Shown here: one piece after another, positions 39,710 through 48,470 of the stretch | How the letters are laid out: the number at the start of each line of letters is the position of its first letter | Numbering within the stretch: the stretch's first letter is position 1 | NCBI RefSeq assembly: GCF_003664125.1 | Contig: NZ_RCCP01000001.1 | Span: 1,488,001-1,552,000 of the forward strand | Direction of reading: 5' to 3' | Source of the DNA: Planococcus citreus | GTDB taxonomy: Bacteria; Bacillota; Bacilli; Bacillales_A; Planococcaceae | DNA: 64,000 nt | Made by a program: the position numbers and the translations under genes | Notes under the pieces: generated by a model | What the model was told of the DNA's origin: nothing | What the model saw: the letters and a program-made list of their open reading frames with translations, nothing else | Database searches by the model: none

Positions 39710-41179
39710 TTAAACCGGTTCTTGCTGCGCATCCATTTCCATACGCGCTTCGCGGTCTTTAAGTTTCTGCATTTCCTCGTCGGTCATGAATTCGACTTTC
39801 CAGCCGAGGAACGCCATGAGGATGGCGATGATCGGCACCGAGTAATTCAACACCGCGTACGGCGCATAGGCGAAGGGATGGACGGCGAGCGTCGCCAGGA
39901 TGAACACGCCGCATGTGTTCCACGGAACGAACGGCGAGGTGATCGTCCCGCCGTCTTCCAGTGCACGCGACAGGTTTTTCGAATGCAAGCCCTGGTCTTG
40001 GTATGCCCTCGCATACATCCGCCCAGGCAATAGAATCGAAATATACTGTTCAGATGCCGTGACGTTCGTCAAGAACGCGGAAGCCACAGTCGCAGCGATC
40101 AGGCTGCCGGCTGTTTTCGCCAGCATCAAGATCTTAGTGACGATCGATTTCAACATGCCCGTATGTTCCAACACGCCACCGAACGTCATAGCGAAAATCG
40201 TCAAGGAAATAACGAACATCATCGAATCAATGCCGCCTCTATTGAACAAGGAATCGACGACTTCGTTGCCGGACGTGATGACATAGCCATCATGTAGCGC
40301 ATTGACCGCTTCTGCGACCGAACCGCCTTGCACCAAGATGTGGCACAGCCAGCCAAGCACGATACCGATGCCGAGCGCCGGCAATGCCGGCACTTTCTTC
40401 ATCACCAATACGATGACCGCCAAAGGCACGAGCAAGAGCCACGGCGAGATGACGAAATTTTCTTCAAGCGACGCCAGGATCGTGTTGATATTGCCGCTGT
40501 CGACCGCGTTTCCGGCAAACTGGCGGCCCAGGAAAAAGTAAGCGCCGAGGGCAATGATCATGCCCGGGATGGTCGTGTAGATCATGTGGCGGATGTGGAC
40601 GAATAAATTGGTGTTCGTCACCCCTGCCGCCAAGTTGGTCGTGTCCGACAGTGGTGACATCTTATCGCCGAAATAAGAACCCGAGATGACCGCTCCAGCG
40701 ACCATCGCCGCCGGAATTCCCATACTCGCGCCGATGCCCATGCCGGCGATGCCGACAGTGCCCATCGTCGACCAGGAACTGCCGATCGCCCCGGCAACCA
40801 GTGCACAGATCAAACAGATCGTAACAAGGAATAATGACGGCGTAATGATTTTCAAGCCATAGTAAATCATCGTCGCGACAATCCCCCCGCCGATCCATGA
40901 AGCGATGATCATGCCGACCATGATGATGATGACCAAAGCCGGAAGCGCGAGGCGGATTCCTTTGTATGCCCCTTCTTCGATCATATGCCAGCGGTACCCC
41001 AACCGCCAAGCGATGATGACCGCGATTGTCGTGCCAAGAAGCAAGGGAATATGCGGGCTGCCTTCAAAAATGATGATGGTCACAGCCATGGCCGCCACCA
41101 TGAAAATCAGCGGCAGTAAAGCCAGCCAAAAGGGCACTTCAATCTCTTGCTGTTTCGGGCGTTTCTTCTCCTCTTTCAT
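39710..41179 (-). CDS. nhaC: Na+/H+ antiporter, NhaC family
   Basis: 489-residue membrane antiporter with about twelve helices. Recognised by S-S-W-S-T-M-G-T-V-G near residue 137, G-S-Y-F-G-D-K-M-S-P-L-S-D-T-T-N near 170 (charged residues in a helix break, a family hallmark) and N-V-T-A-S-E-Q-Y-I-S-I near 372. Exports Na+ in exchange for H+; some relatives exchange malate and lactate (MleN), and sequence alone does not exclude that. ATG with AAAGGGG upstream. Confidence 0.88.
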   Translation of the reverse strand: MKEEKKRPKQQEIEVPFWLALLPLIFMVAAMAVTIIIFEGSPHIPLLLGTTIAVIIAWRLGYRWHMIEEGAYKGIRLALPALVIIIMVGMIIASWIGGGIVATMIYYGLKIITPSLFLVTICLICALVAGAIGSSWSTMGTVGIAGMGIGASMGIPAAMVAGAVISGSYFGDKMSPLSDTTNLAAGVTNTNLFVHIRHMIYTTIPGMIIALGAYFFLGRQFAGNAVDSGNINTILASLEENFVISPWLLLVPLAVIVLVMKKVPALPALGIGIVLGWLCHILVQGGSVAEAVNALHDGYVITSGNEVVDSLFNRGGIDSMMFVISLTIFAMTFGGVLEHTGMLKSIVTKILMLAKTAGSLIAATVASAFLTNVTASEQYISILLPGRMYARAYQDQGLHSKNLSRALEDGGTITSPFVPWNTCGVFILATLAVHPFAYAPYAVLNYSVPIIAILMAFLGWKVEFMTDEEMQKLKDREARMEMDAQQEPV

Positions 41180-41377
41180 GTTCTCTAACCCCTTTGTGAA
41201 AATGGAATAAATGCTTGTATTTATTTTGCCACTATACTGATTTCATTGCCATAAAAATTTTCAGATTACATAGATTTTTCGGAATTCGGAATAGTTCAAT
41301 GCAGGATTCTCTCCGTCCCACCCCGAAGTGTAACCATATTGCCTTAGCTTCCGGCATCCAGTTATGGAAAGGGGAAG

Positions 41378-41920
41378 ATGACCGTGGGAAAATTGACTGT
41401 TTCGATGTATGTGACACTTGATGGCGTCATGGAAGAGCCGTCATGGACCGCTGCCTATTGGGATGATGAACTCGCCCAGTTTCAACTAGGCCAGCTTTAC
41501 AATAACGATGCCTTGCTGCTCGGGCGCGTCACGTATGAGGGATTCGCTGCTACTTGGCCGACTGCTGAAGATGAACATGGCTTTGCGGACCGGATGAACG
41601 AAATTCCGAAGTATGTCGTATCACATACGCTGAAGCGCACCGAATGGAATGCACGCCTGATCAACCACGATTTCGCTTCGGAAATCAAACGGCTGAAGAA
41701 AACCGGTCAGCGCTTGCTCGTTTACGGCAGCGCCGAGCTCATCGATACCTTAATTGAACATGATTTGGTCGACGAATTGCATTTGATGACCTTTCCGCTG
41801 CTATTGGGCGAAGGAAAAAAACTGTTCCGCGATGGCGTATCGCCGAAAGCATTTAAATTGCTTAAAAGCTTTTCGACAGACCAAGGTGTCCTGATCGCCA
41901 ATTACGCGCCGGAACGTTAA
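41378..41920 (+). CDS. RibD C-terminal/dihydrofolate reductase-like protein
   Basis: 180 residues of the RibD_C fold (YyaP/YwjB-like). K-L-T-V-S-M-Y-V-T-L-D-G-V-M-E at the N-terminus, L-L-L-G-R-V-T-Y-E-G-F near residue 48, and L-L-V-Y-G-S-A-E-L near 115, with L-L-L-G-E-G-K-K-L-F toward the end, form the NADPH pocket. Usually a reductase of unknown substrate in Bacillota, unlinked to riboflavin or folate genes here. The ATG at 41378 sits very close to AAGGGG; a GTG 6 nt later has better spacing and may be the real start. Confidence 0.85.
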   Translation: MTVGKLTVSMYVTLDGVMEEPSWTAAYWDDELAQFQLGQLYNNDALLLGRVTYEGFAATWPTAEDEHGFADRMNEIPKYVVSHTLKRTEWNARLINHDFASEIKRLKKTGQRLLVYGSAELIDTLIEHDLVDELHLMTFPLLLGEGKKLFRDGVSPKAFKLLKSFSTDQGVLIANYAPER

Positions 41921-41953
41921 CGGTTTTTAAAACTGGCCAATGAGCTTGCCCGC

Positions 41954-42012
41954 CTCCCTTTTGGGGAATAAAGAACAGAGGACCTACCTTACTAGAGCCT
42001 CCCCGAAAGGAG
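41954..42012 (+). promoter_or_regulatory. mgtE leader stem that sequesters the ribosome site
   Basis: CTCCCTTTTGGGG (41954-41966) can pair with CCCCGAAAGGAG (42001-42012), including the only Shine-Dalgarno before mgtE (AAAGGAG). A shorter local hairpin CTCC/GGAG is the alternative. The 34-nt loop is purine-rich. This would gate mgtE translation; ligand or factor unknown. Confidence 0.5.
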
Positions 42013-42025
42013 CTGCCGTCTTACG

Positions 42026-43372
42026 ATGACAGAAAACGAAATCACTTTAGCATTGATCCAATCGTTAAAAGACGGCCGGGCGCAAGATTTCCAGCACATA
42101 CTCGATGAACTGCAGCCTTACGATGTCGCCGTCCAATACCGTCATTTGCCGGAAAAGCACCGTGAGCGCTTCCTGCTTCATCTGACGGTCCGCCAATTGA
42201 CCGAGCTCATGCAGGAGCTTCACCGGAACGATCAAGTCCGCTTGCTCGAGCGGATGTCGGTCGACCAGTCGACCAAAGTGCTCGACTTGATGGACAATGA
42301 CGATCTCGTTTCCCTATTGTCCGATCTAGAACCGACGATGATTGAAGAGCTTCTATCGCGCATGAACCGCGAAGAATCTTCCTATATCCAAAAGACCATG
42401 AATTACCCGCCGGAAACCGCGGGCCGCATCATGAACAACCGCTACGTCTGGATCCCCCGCCATTACACCATCCGTGAAGCGATCGATAAAATCCGCGATT
42501 TCGCGGAAATTGCCGAGTACTTGAACTATTTATATGTCGTCGATGATGACAAGAAACTGCTCGGCGTCGTCTCCTATAAAGATTTGATCCTCGGCGAACT
42601 CGATGAACAAATCGATGATGTCATGTATACACGCGTCGTTAAAGTCGACGCGCTGACGGACCAGGAAGAAGCGGCAGCCATTATCGGGCGCTACGACTTC
42701 ATCACCTTGCCGGTCGTCGACACCGAAAACCGGCTGCTCGGCATCATCACGGTCGATGATGTCATCGATGTTGTCTTGCAGGAAGCGAATGAAGACATTG
42801 AAAAGCTTTCCGCATCCGGTAAATCGATCGATTTCCAGACACCGCCTTTCGTCGCTGCTTATCGCCGGTTGCCTTGGCTGATTTTGCTGTTGTTTATCGG
42901 GTTGATCTCCGGCGGCATCATCAGCCGCTTTGAAGACACTTTGCAGACAGTTGTTGCCTTAGCATTCTTCATGCCGATGATTGCCGGCATGACCGGCAAC
43001 ACAGGCACCCATTCGCTCGCAGTCGTCGTGCGCGGATTGGTCGGCCAACAACCCGACAAAAAAGGCACATTCAAGCTCATCCTGCGCGAGTTATGGGTCG
43101 GCATCATCATCGGCGTCACCTGCGCTGTCTTGATTTTGCTGATCGCCTATATTTGGCAAGGAAGCCTGGTACTTGGGATGGTCGTTGGCAGTTCGCTGCT
43201 TTTGACATTGATCATCGGGACGCTCGCCGGCACCATCATCCCGCTCATTCTATACCGTTTGAAAATAGACCCGGCTGTCGCATCAGGGCCGCTGATCACG
43301 ACCATCAACGATATTTTCTCGTTGCTCATTTATTTTGGCCTTGCTTCGCTGTTCATCTCTCGTTTGATGTGA
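42026..43372 (+). CDS. mgtE: magnesium transporter MgtE
   Basis: 448 residues with the full MgtE layout: N-terminal superhelical domain (about 1-125), two CBS domains (about 130-250) that sense Mg2+, a connecting helix, and five transmembrane helices from about 280. The pore motif region P-M-I-A-G-M-T-G-N-T-G and the last-helix P-L-I-T-T-I-N-D are clear. In the family Mg2+ bound to the N and CBS domains closes the channel. ATG at 42026; the ribosome site lies 13 nt away and within a stem. Stands alone. Confidence 0.94.
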   Translation: MTENEITLALIQSLKDGRAQDFQHILDELQPYDVAVQYRHLPEKHRERFLLHLTVRQLTELMQELHRNDQVRLLERMSVDQSTKVLDLMDNDDLVSLLSDLEPTMIEELLSRMNREESSYIQKTMNYPPETAGRIMNNRYVWIPRHYTIREAIDKIRDFAEIAEYLNYLYVVDDDKKLLGVVSYKDLILGELDEQIDDVMYTRVVKVDALTDQEEAAAIIGRYDFITLPVVDTENRLLGIITVDDVIDVVLQEANEDIEKLSASGKSIDFQTPPFVAAYRRLPWLILLLFIGLISGGIISRFEDTLQTVVALAFFMPMIAGMTGNTGTHSLAVVVRGLVGQQPDKKGTFKLILRELWVGIIIGVTCAVLILLIAYIWQGSLVLGMVVGSSLLLTLIIGTLAGTIIPLILYRLKIDPAVASGPLITTINDIFSLLIYFGLASLFISRLM

Positions 43373-43512
43373 ACAGCGTTTTTTTTGAGCTTTTTTCTTT
43401 ATTCCTAGTAATCAACTATGTATAATAACCTTAAACTTTATGCAGCACTTTTCTTCTATACACATCGGTTTTTTTGAGCCGATCGCCCATAAAAAACTCG
43501 GAGGGATTCCAG

Positions 43513-43926
43513 ATGACCATTCCAAAACCACTCGTCCAGCTCAATCAAGCCTTTCTTGTCGCCACAGTACTGGCGGGGCTCACCGTCCATACATCTATTC
43601 TGCTCATGCCATTCGCCGTTGGGGTTGTCACTTTGGTCACCAAAAAAAATCCGCTCATCGCATTCAGCCGCCGATTTTTGCCGAATCCTCCGAGCAGCTA
43701 TCCGCAGGAAGACCGTGACCAGCAATTATTCAACCAATGGATCGCCACGGTCTGCCTCGGGTTCGCGCTCATCTTTTTAGCAGCCGGCCTTCCGATTATC
43801 GCTGCGGTATTCGGAGCTATGGTCATCATCGCTGCCGGCGTGGCGCTTATGGGCTATTGCATCGGCTGCACCGTGCGCTATCAGCTGATGATGTGGAAAC
43901 ACCGCCGGGCAAAAACGGATTATTGA
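43513..43926 (+). CDS. DUF4395 membrane protein
   Basis: 137 residues from the ATG at 43513 (GGAGGG upstream); the longer frame has none. Starts I-P-K-P-L-V-Q-L-N-Q-A, two helices near 12-45, F-L-P-N-P-P-S-S-Y loop, two further helices, ending G-Y-C-I-G-C-T-V-R-Y-Q. The paired cysteines C-x-x-C just after the last helix are a feature of DUF4395 and suggest redox chemistry or metal binding. Function unknown; not obviously linked to mgtE. Confidence 0.8.
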   Translation: MTIPKPLVQLNQAFLVATVLAGLTVHTSILLMPFAVGVVTLVTKKNPLIAFSRRFLPNPPSSYPQEDRDQQLFNQWIATVCLGFALIFLAAGLPIIAAVFGAMVIIAAGVALMGYCIGCTVRYQLMMWKHRRAKTDY

Positions 43927-43944
43927 TCGCTTTATAAATGGACA

Positions 43945-43979
43945 GAAAAAAGCGGAGACCGCAGTCTCCGCTTTTTTTC
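43945..43979. terminator. bidirectional terminator
   Basis: AAAAAAGCGGAGAC pairs with GTCTCCGCTTTTTT, serving the DUF4395 gene and proA. Confidence 0.92.
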
Positions 43980-45255
43980 ATTTTGTTTGGCCATTGCCTT
44001 TGATGATGTATTTCGTAGAAGTCAACGCTGGCAAGCCCATTGGCCCTCGTGCGTGGAGCTTTTGCGTGCTGATGCCGATTTCGGCGCCGAAGCCGAATTC
44101 AAAGCCGTCCGTGAAGCGCGTCGACGCGTTATGATAGACTGCTGCTGCATCCACTTCCGTGAAGAATTGCTGGACGTTTTCCGCATTTTCCGAAATGATC
44201 GCTTCAGAATGCTTCGTGCCGTACTGGTTGATATGCTTGACCACTTCATCTACGCTTCCTACCGTTTTCAGCGCGAGTTCATAAGCCAAGTATTCAGTAC
44301 CCCAATCGGCTTCTTCCGCCGGGATGATGTCGCTGCCTGATTGCTGCGTCTTTTCATCGCCGTGGATTTTTACGTCTTTTGCCTGCAAGGCTTTAACCAA
44401 TTCCGGCAGATGCTGCTCAGCCCATTTCTCGTGGACGAGGATGGTTTCGCAGGAGTTGCAGACGGATGGACGCTGGGTTTTCGCGTTTAACGCGATATCA
44501 ATCGCCATGTCCTTGTCCGCCGTCTCGTCGATATAGACATGGCAATTTCCTGCGCCTGTCTCAAGTACCGGTACGGTCGAGTTCGCTACGACCGTCTTGA
44601 TCAAATTGGCGCCGCCGCGTGGAATCAACACGTCCAAATAGTCGTTCAGCTTGAACATGGCAGATGCCGCTTCCCGGCTCGTATCTTCCAACAATTGTAC
44701 GGAATCGACCGGCAATTCGCTTTGTTCGAGCGCGCGGTGGATGACCGAAACAATTGCTGTGTTCGAGTGGATCGCTGTCGAACTGCCGCGCAGGACGACC
44801 GCATTGCCGGTTTTCAGGCAAAGGCTCGACGCATCCACCGTGACGTTTGGGCGGGCTTCGTAAATCATGCCCACTACGCCAAGCGGTACGCGCACTTTGC
44901 TCATGTCGAGGCCATTCGGCTGCTGCCAATGCTCGAGCACTTCACCGACCGGATCGGTAAGTTTGGTCAATTGGATAAGCGCATCCGCCATATCTGCCAG
45001 ACGCCCTTCATCGAGCTTGAGGCGGTCGACGAGCGATTCACTCATGCCGTTTGCACGCCCAGCTTCAATGTCCTTTAAGTTTTCCTTTAAAATGAAAGCT
45101 TTTTCAGCCATCAATTGTTTAGAGATAAGTTCTAACGCTTTATTTTTCAGGGTGGTGTCGGCTTTTGCGAGTTCCCCCGCTGCCGCTTTCGCTTTTTTCG
45201 CTTTCTGTACCAGTTCTGTCTCCAAAGCTGCTTCCTTTTGAAGAACTTCTGTCAT
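43978..45255 (-). CDS. proA: gamma-glutamyl phosphate reductase
   Basis: 425-residue NADPH-dependent enzyme, second step of proline synthesis. Aldehyde-dehydrogenase superfamily; [12 protein letters not shown] near 134 and the catalytic cysteine in [10 protein letters not shown] near 265 are visible, along with [12 protein letters not shown] with AAAGGAGAAG upstream. Follows proB by 29 nt, so co-transcribed. Confidence 0.95.
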   Translation of the reverse strand: MTEVLQKEAALETELVQKAKKAKAAAGELAKADTTLKNKALELISKQLMAEKAFILKENLKDIEAGRANGMSESLVDRLKLDEGRLADMADALIQLTKLTDPVGEVLEHWQQPNGLDMSKVRVPLGVVGMIYEARPNVTVDASSLCLKTGNAVVLRGSSTAIHSNTAIVSVIHRALEQSELPVDSVQLLEDTSREAASAMFKLNDYLDVLIPRGGANLIKTVVANSTVPVLETGAGNCHVYIDETADKDMAIDIALNAKTQRPSVCNSCETILVHEKWAEQHLPELVKALQAKDVKIHGDEKTQQSGSDIIPAEEADWGTEYLAYELALKTVGSVDEVVKHINQYGTKHSEAIISENAENVQQFFTEVDAAAVYHNASTRFTDGFEFGFGAEIGISTQKLHARGPMGLPALTSTKYIIKGNGQTK

Positions 45256-45284
45256 CCAATCTTCTCCTTTCGAATTTCCGTGCC

Positions 45285-46055
45285 TTACGCTAATTCTTTA
45301 ACGGGTTTTGCAATATACGTCCCGTCGCCGCTTCCACTCATGATCTCGACGAGCTTTTCGCTGCCTTCTCCCGTACCGATGAACACATCGACGCCGAAGT
45401 TATGGGCTGTTTTCGCAGCTTCCACTTTGGTCTTCATGCCGCCAGTTCCGACATCGGACCCAGCACCGGATGCGGCTTCCATCAATTCATCTGGAATATC
45501 CTTCAAATGGGTATATCGTTCAGCGGATGGATTGGTCTTCGGATTATCGGCGTAAATGCCATTGATGTCCGTCAAAATGATCAATTGATCCGCACGCACA
45601 AGCCCGCTGACAAGCGCCGACAGCATATCGTTATCGCCGAAGGTCAATTCCTCGACCGCTACCGAATCGTTTTCGTTGATGACCGGCATCATGCCGCGCT
45701 CCAATAATTTTGAAATGGTATCGTCCGCTTTTTGATACAAGTCTTTCGTCAACAGCAATTGTGCAGAGACGATATCGAAATTCTTGAATTCCGTCGCATA
45801 CGCTTGTGCAAGCAGGCTTTGCCCGACGGCTGCCGCTGATTGTTTGTCGACAATTGTATCCGGGCGTGATAAATACCCCATGCTCGTGCATCCAGCTGCA
45901 ACCGCGCCAGATGAGATCAAGATGACGTCATGACCTTCTTCTTTCAAACGGGCCAACGCCCCGACGTGTTCACGCAACTTCGTGATGGACAATTTACCGT
46001 GGCTGTCCGTCAATGAGCTGCTTCCTATTTTCACTACTATTCTTTTCTTTTCCAT
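45285..46055 (-). CDS. proB: glutamate 5-kinase, short form without PUA domain
   Basis: Phosphorylates glutamate as the first step of proline synthesis. Kinase motifs: V-V-K-I-G-S-S-S-L at the N-terminus, [12 protein letters not shown] near 44, N-E-N-D-S-V near 142, F-G-D-N-D-M-L-S-A near 155, and G-T-G-G-M-K-T-K. It is 256 residues, ending after the kinase domain, while Bacillus ProB and ProJ carry about 100 more residues of PUA domain. No frameshift is seen: proA starts 29 nt later. ATG at 46055 with GGTGGTGA upstream. Confidence 0.92.
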   Translation of the reverse strand: MEKKRIVVKIGSSSLTDSHGKLSITKLREHVGALARLKEEGHDVILISSGAVAAGCTSMGYLSRPDTIVDKQSAAAVGQSLLAQAYATEFKNFDIVSAQLLLTKDLYQKADDTISKLLERGMMPVINENDSVAVEELTFGDNDMLSALVSGLVRADQLIILTDINGIYADNPKTNPSAERYTHLKDIPDELMEAASGAGSDVGTGGMKTKVEAAKTAHNFGVDVFIGTGEGSEKLVEIMSGSGDGTYIAKPVKELA

Positions 46056-46179
46056 TGTTGCAGTCACCACCCGATTTTGATTATTTAATGAGCTCTCCCA
46101 TTACGATCAAAAGCGGAAGAACCCGGTCTCCGTAAAACGCTTTACAATGGCTGACTTTCGTTGTCTGATAATAAGAATT

Positions 46180-46208
46180 ATTATGCAATCAAATGCATTT
46201 TAAGTCAA
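46180..46208 (-). promoter_or_regulatory. proBA promoter
   Basis: Minus-strand TTGACT (46203-46208), 17-bp spacer, CATAAT (46180-46185), about 125 nt upstream of proB. I see no T-box elements in the leader. Confidence 0.7.
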
Positions 46209-46508
46209 CTGTTAATTTCGAAGATACTTATAAAACGGTCACCGAAATTTTATTTCTTGCATAAATATGAATATTTATACAAAAAGGCATGTTTCCTCAT
46301 AAACCATTTCCAGTTCCGGAGATGGCGGCTGCGCTTTCTTCGCCGGCTAGAATTCCAACCGGCAACTGATCGCCTGCAACACGCCAATCACAAGTAGCAA
46401 GTGTAACATAACCAGAGGGTATATCAAGTTCGGGGAGGGGATTTCGCCTTATGAAAGGGCTTTCATTTTACATATAAAGTGGGTATAAAGACATATTTAA
46501 GGATTCAC
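46209..46508. other. 300-bp intergenic region with an orphan minus-strand promoter
   Basis: Minus-strand TTGATA (46422-46427), 16-bp spacer, TACACT (46400-46405) with a TG one base upstream (extended -10). Downstream lies a GC-rich patch with GCCGG/CCGGC pairing near 46341-46363, then CATGCC-TTTTT near 46283-46291. This may be a short RNA or an alternative long proBA leader. No coding frame with a ribosome site. Confidence 0.4.
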
Positions 46509-46540
46509 AAAAGCCCGCACCACAAGGGATACGGGCAAAA
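46509..46540 (-). terminator. terminator of the HAAS-type membrane protein gene
   Basis: GCCCG/CGGGC stem with a 14-nt loop, then TTTTGTG on the minus strand. Confidence 0.65.
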
Positions 46541-46594
46541 CACGTACAAGTGTTGCTATTTCATTCTAAAGTACCACTATCTAAAATTCCTTTT

Positions 46595-47629
46595 TCAATT
46601 AAGTGGCGCGTCACTCTGCCCACGCTTGGCGGCTCGCCGGTATCCTTGGATAATATCGCTCAACGCCCCGACGATCATGATGACCAAGATGCCCCCGAAA
46701 ATCCACGTGAGTGCATTGGATCTGCCAAATGTATCCGTGAGGAACTGGCGGAACTCCGGGTTGAGCAATTCGGAATTGATGAAGATCAGGATGAACACAA
46801 GTACCGAAACTGTTTGCACTGCGGCATTGAATGTGGCCAACCGGTAATTCCAGTAGCCTGCGCGCCATTGCCAGATGGCGAGCGACAACTCCAAAACGAT
46901 GACGAGTGCAATGAATGGCCAATATGACAACAGCACATCCTGGTTAAATACTGCCATTTGAAAGCGCAAGCCTTCCCCATCGTCAGTGTAGATCCCGAGT
47001 ACTTTATCGGCGTTGAAATAGACCGTCGTCCAGATGACCATCCAAATCAAGCTGCCGAAGATCTGGCTTTTCGCCACTTTCGCTTCAACCGGCTCGAGCA
47101 GCGCCTCCTGCCCTCCCCATTCTTTCAAATCATCAGGCGTCCATTCGCCCATCGTCAGCCCGAGCGGCGTCTCCACGCCCGATTTATCCGCCCAGTCCAT
47201 CACGGCAACGACGATTGTGATCCAGAACAAGGTTTGCATGATGGTATTGAAGATCGCGCCGATGATGTTACCGATCAATGAGCCGAGCACCGTGATTAGC
47301 GTCTCGTCCTGGCCGATCCCTGAAACAATGCCGACGATGGTCACGACAATGAGTGTGATGAGAACTGCCAACGGGATGACCAGCCTTAGCAAGCGGACAT
47401 ACAAATCGAAATAGCGCGGGCCGATCAAGTAACGCCTCACTTTTCCGTAATGCTCCGCCATGAGTGCTGGATGGCCGAATTCCTGGAGGACGGCGTGTTC
47501 TTCGCTTTCGCTACTGTCTGCCGTGAGCCGTTCCGACAATTTGCTTCTCAGGTCTTTTTCCGCGCCCTGGCGTTTGTCTTGCGGCAGCCGTTCGAGCACT
47601 GCCCGAATATACCGTTCACTTAGCTTCAT
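46595..47629 (-). CDS. HAAS-domain membrane protein
   Basis: 344 residues. N-terminal about 70 residues form a soluble helical unit (Y-I-R-A-V-L-E-R-L-P...K-D-L-R-S-K-L...V-L-Q-E-F-G-H-P) matching the HAAS/DUF1700 type of signalling domain; about six membrane helices follow. Such proteins often pair with a PadR-type regulator gene, which is absent here. ATG with AAAAGGAGATGG upstream. Role unknown, perhaps cell-envelope signalling. Confidence 0.75.
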   Translation of the reverse strand: MKLSERYIRAVLERLPQDKRQGAEKDLRSKLSERLTADSSESEEHAVLQEFGHPALMAEHYGKVRRYLIGPRYFDLYVRLLRLVIPLAVLITLIVVTIVGIVSGIGQDETLITVLGSLIGNIIGAIFNTIMQTLFWITIVVAVMDWADKSGVETPLGLTMGEWTPDDLKEWGGQEALLEPVEAKVAKSQIFGSLIWMVIWTTVYFNADKVLGIYTDDGEGLRFQMAVFNQDVLLSYWPFIALVIVLELSLAIWQWRAGYWNYRLATFNAAVQTVSVLVFILIFINSELLNPEFRQFLTDTFGRSNALTWIFGGILVIMIVGALSDIIQGYRRAAKRGQSDAPLN

Positions 47630-47752
47630 AACCCCATCTCCTTTTGAGGCGGCCTATTATTAGCTCTATCATGAAGGATTTTTCTGGAAAATTCAACATA
47701 ATAATCAGATTATTCCGATATTAAAATTCACTTTGGTTCCCTCTTTCTACGA

Positions 47753-47787
47753 CAAACCCCGGCTGTATGGTCAACAGCCGGGGTTTC
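47753..47787 (-). terminator. terminator of the 47813-48448 lipoprotein gene
   Basis: AAACCCCGGCTGT pairs with ACAGCCGGGGTTT. Confidence 0.85.
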
Positions 47788-47812
47788 TTCTTCTATTGAA
47801 AACTATATTTCA

Positions 47813-48448
47813 TCAATCGAGCTTGATTGTGATGGTTTGCGCGGGTGCGAGCAGCTCTCCATCTGCAGCGAATAGCTTGCTGGTGGTTAATTTAATTTCT
47901 TGTGCACCATCTTCCACGATGAAGCCGACATTCCCTGATTTTACTTCTCCGGGTTTCAGCCCTTCATTCAACGATTCCAAATACACATCGTCTTCCCAAG
48001 TCTTCACTTCGCCGCTTTCTGTCTCGATCAATGCGACTGGCGCAAAATTCACTTCTTCGCTAGAAGTATTATTGATTTCAACAAAGAACTTTGCCAGCTC
48101 GAATTCCTGGTCATGCGTGTAGGAATGATAGAAATCGATCAGGCTATAATCCGGCGTGTACTGCAGCAGCTTCGCTTCATGGATGGTCAGCTCAATATCG
48201 CCGATCTGCACCGTCCGAGCTTCCATATCAGCCGCCAATAGCTCCAAGCCGCCTTTCGCATCACGCGCTTTCTGTCCAGGCTCCTGCAAGCGTCGGTCGT
48301 CGCTCACTTGCGGGTTGAGGACATATTGTTCCGTGTACGCGGGCGCTTCCGACAAAGACGCTGCGTTCGCCGTCCCTTGTGCTGTTTCATCCTGGCAGCC
48401 CCATAACATTGCCAATGGGACGAGCAGCCATGCTAATCTCGCTTTCAT
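47813..48448 (-). CDS. lipoprotein with DUF4352-like immunoglobulin-type domain
   Basis: 211 residues; signal peptide with lipobox L-A-M-L-W-G-C near residue 18. The C-terminal half reads F-F-V-E-I-N-N-T-S-S-E-E-V-N-F, then L-K-P-G-E-V-K-S-G-N-V-G-F-I-V, the pattern of extracellular beta-sandwich domains such as DUF4352. Function unknown. Downstream of the alkaline phosphatase by 22 nt, so probably in the same Pho-controlled transcript. Confidence 0.75.
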   Translation of the reverse strand: MKARLAWLLVPLAMLWGCQDETAQGTANAASLSEAPAYTEQYVLNPQVSDDRRLQEPGQKARDAKGGLELLAADMEARTVQIGDIELTIHEAKLLQYTPDYSLIDFYHSYTHDQEFELAKFFVEINNTSSEEVNFAPVALIETESGEVKTWEDDVYLESLNEGLKPGEVKSGNVGFIVEDGAQEIKLTTSKLFAADGELLAPAQTITIKLD

Positions 48449-48470
48449 CCAATCCGCTCCCTGCTATCGT

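Noticed and set aside
41921..42025. M-box (Mg2+ riboswitch) upstream of mgtE
   Set aside because: Only about 105 nt are available and the conserved M-box blocks are missing; only a GAGCC/GCTGCC resemblance remains. The SD-sequestering stem is reported instead.
46055..46180. Proline T-box before proBA
   Set aside because: The leader from the proB promoter is about 120 nt, with no T-box sequence, no terminator-antiterminator pair and no stem I.
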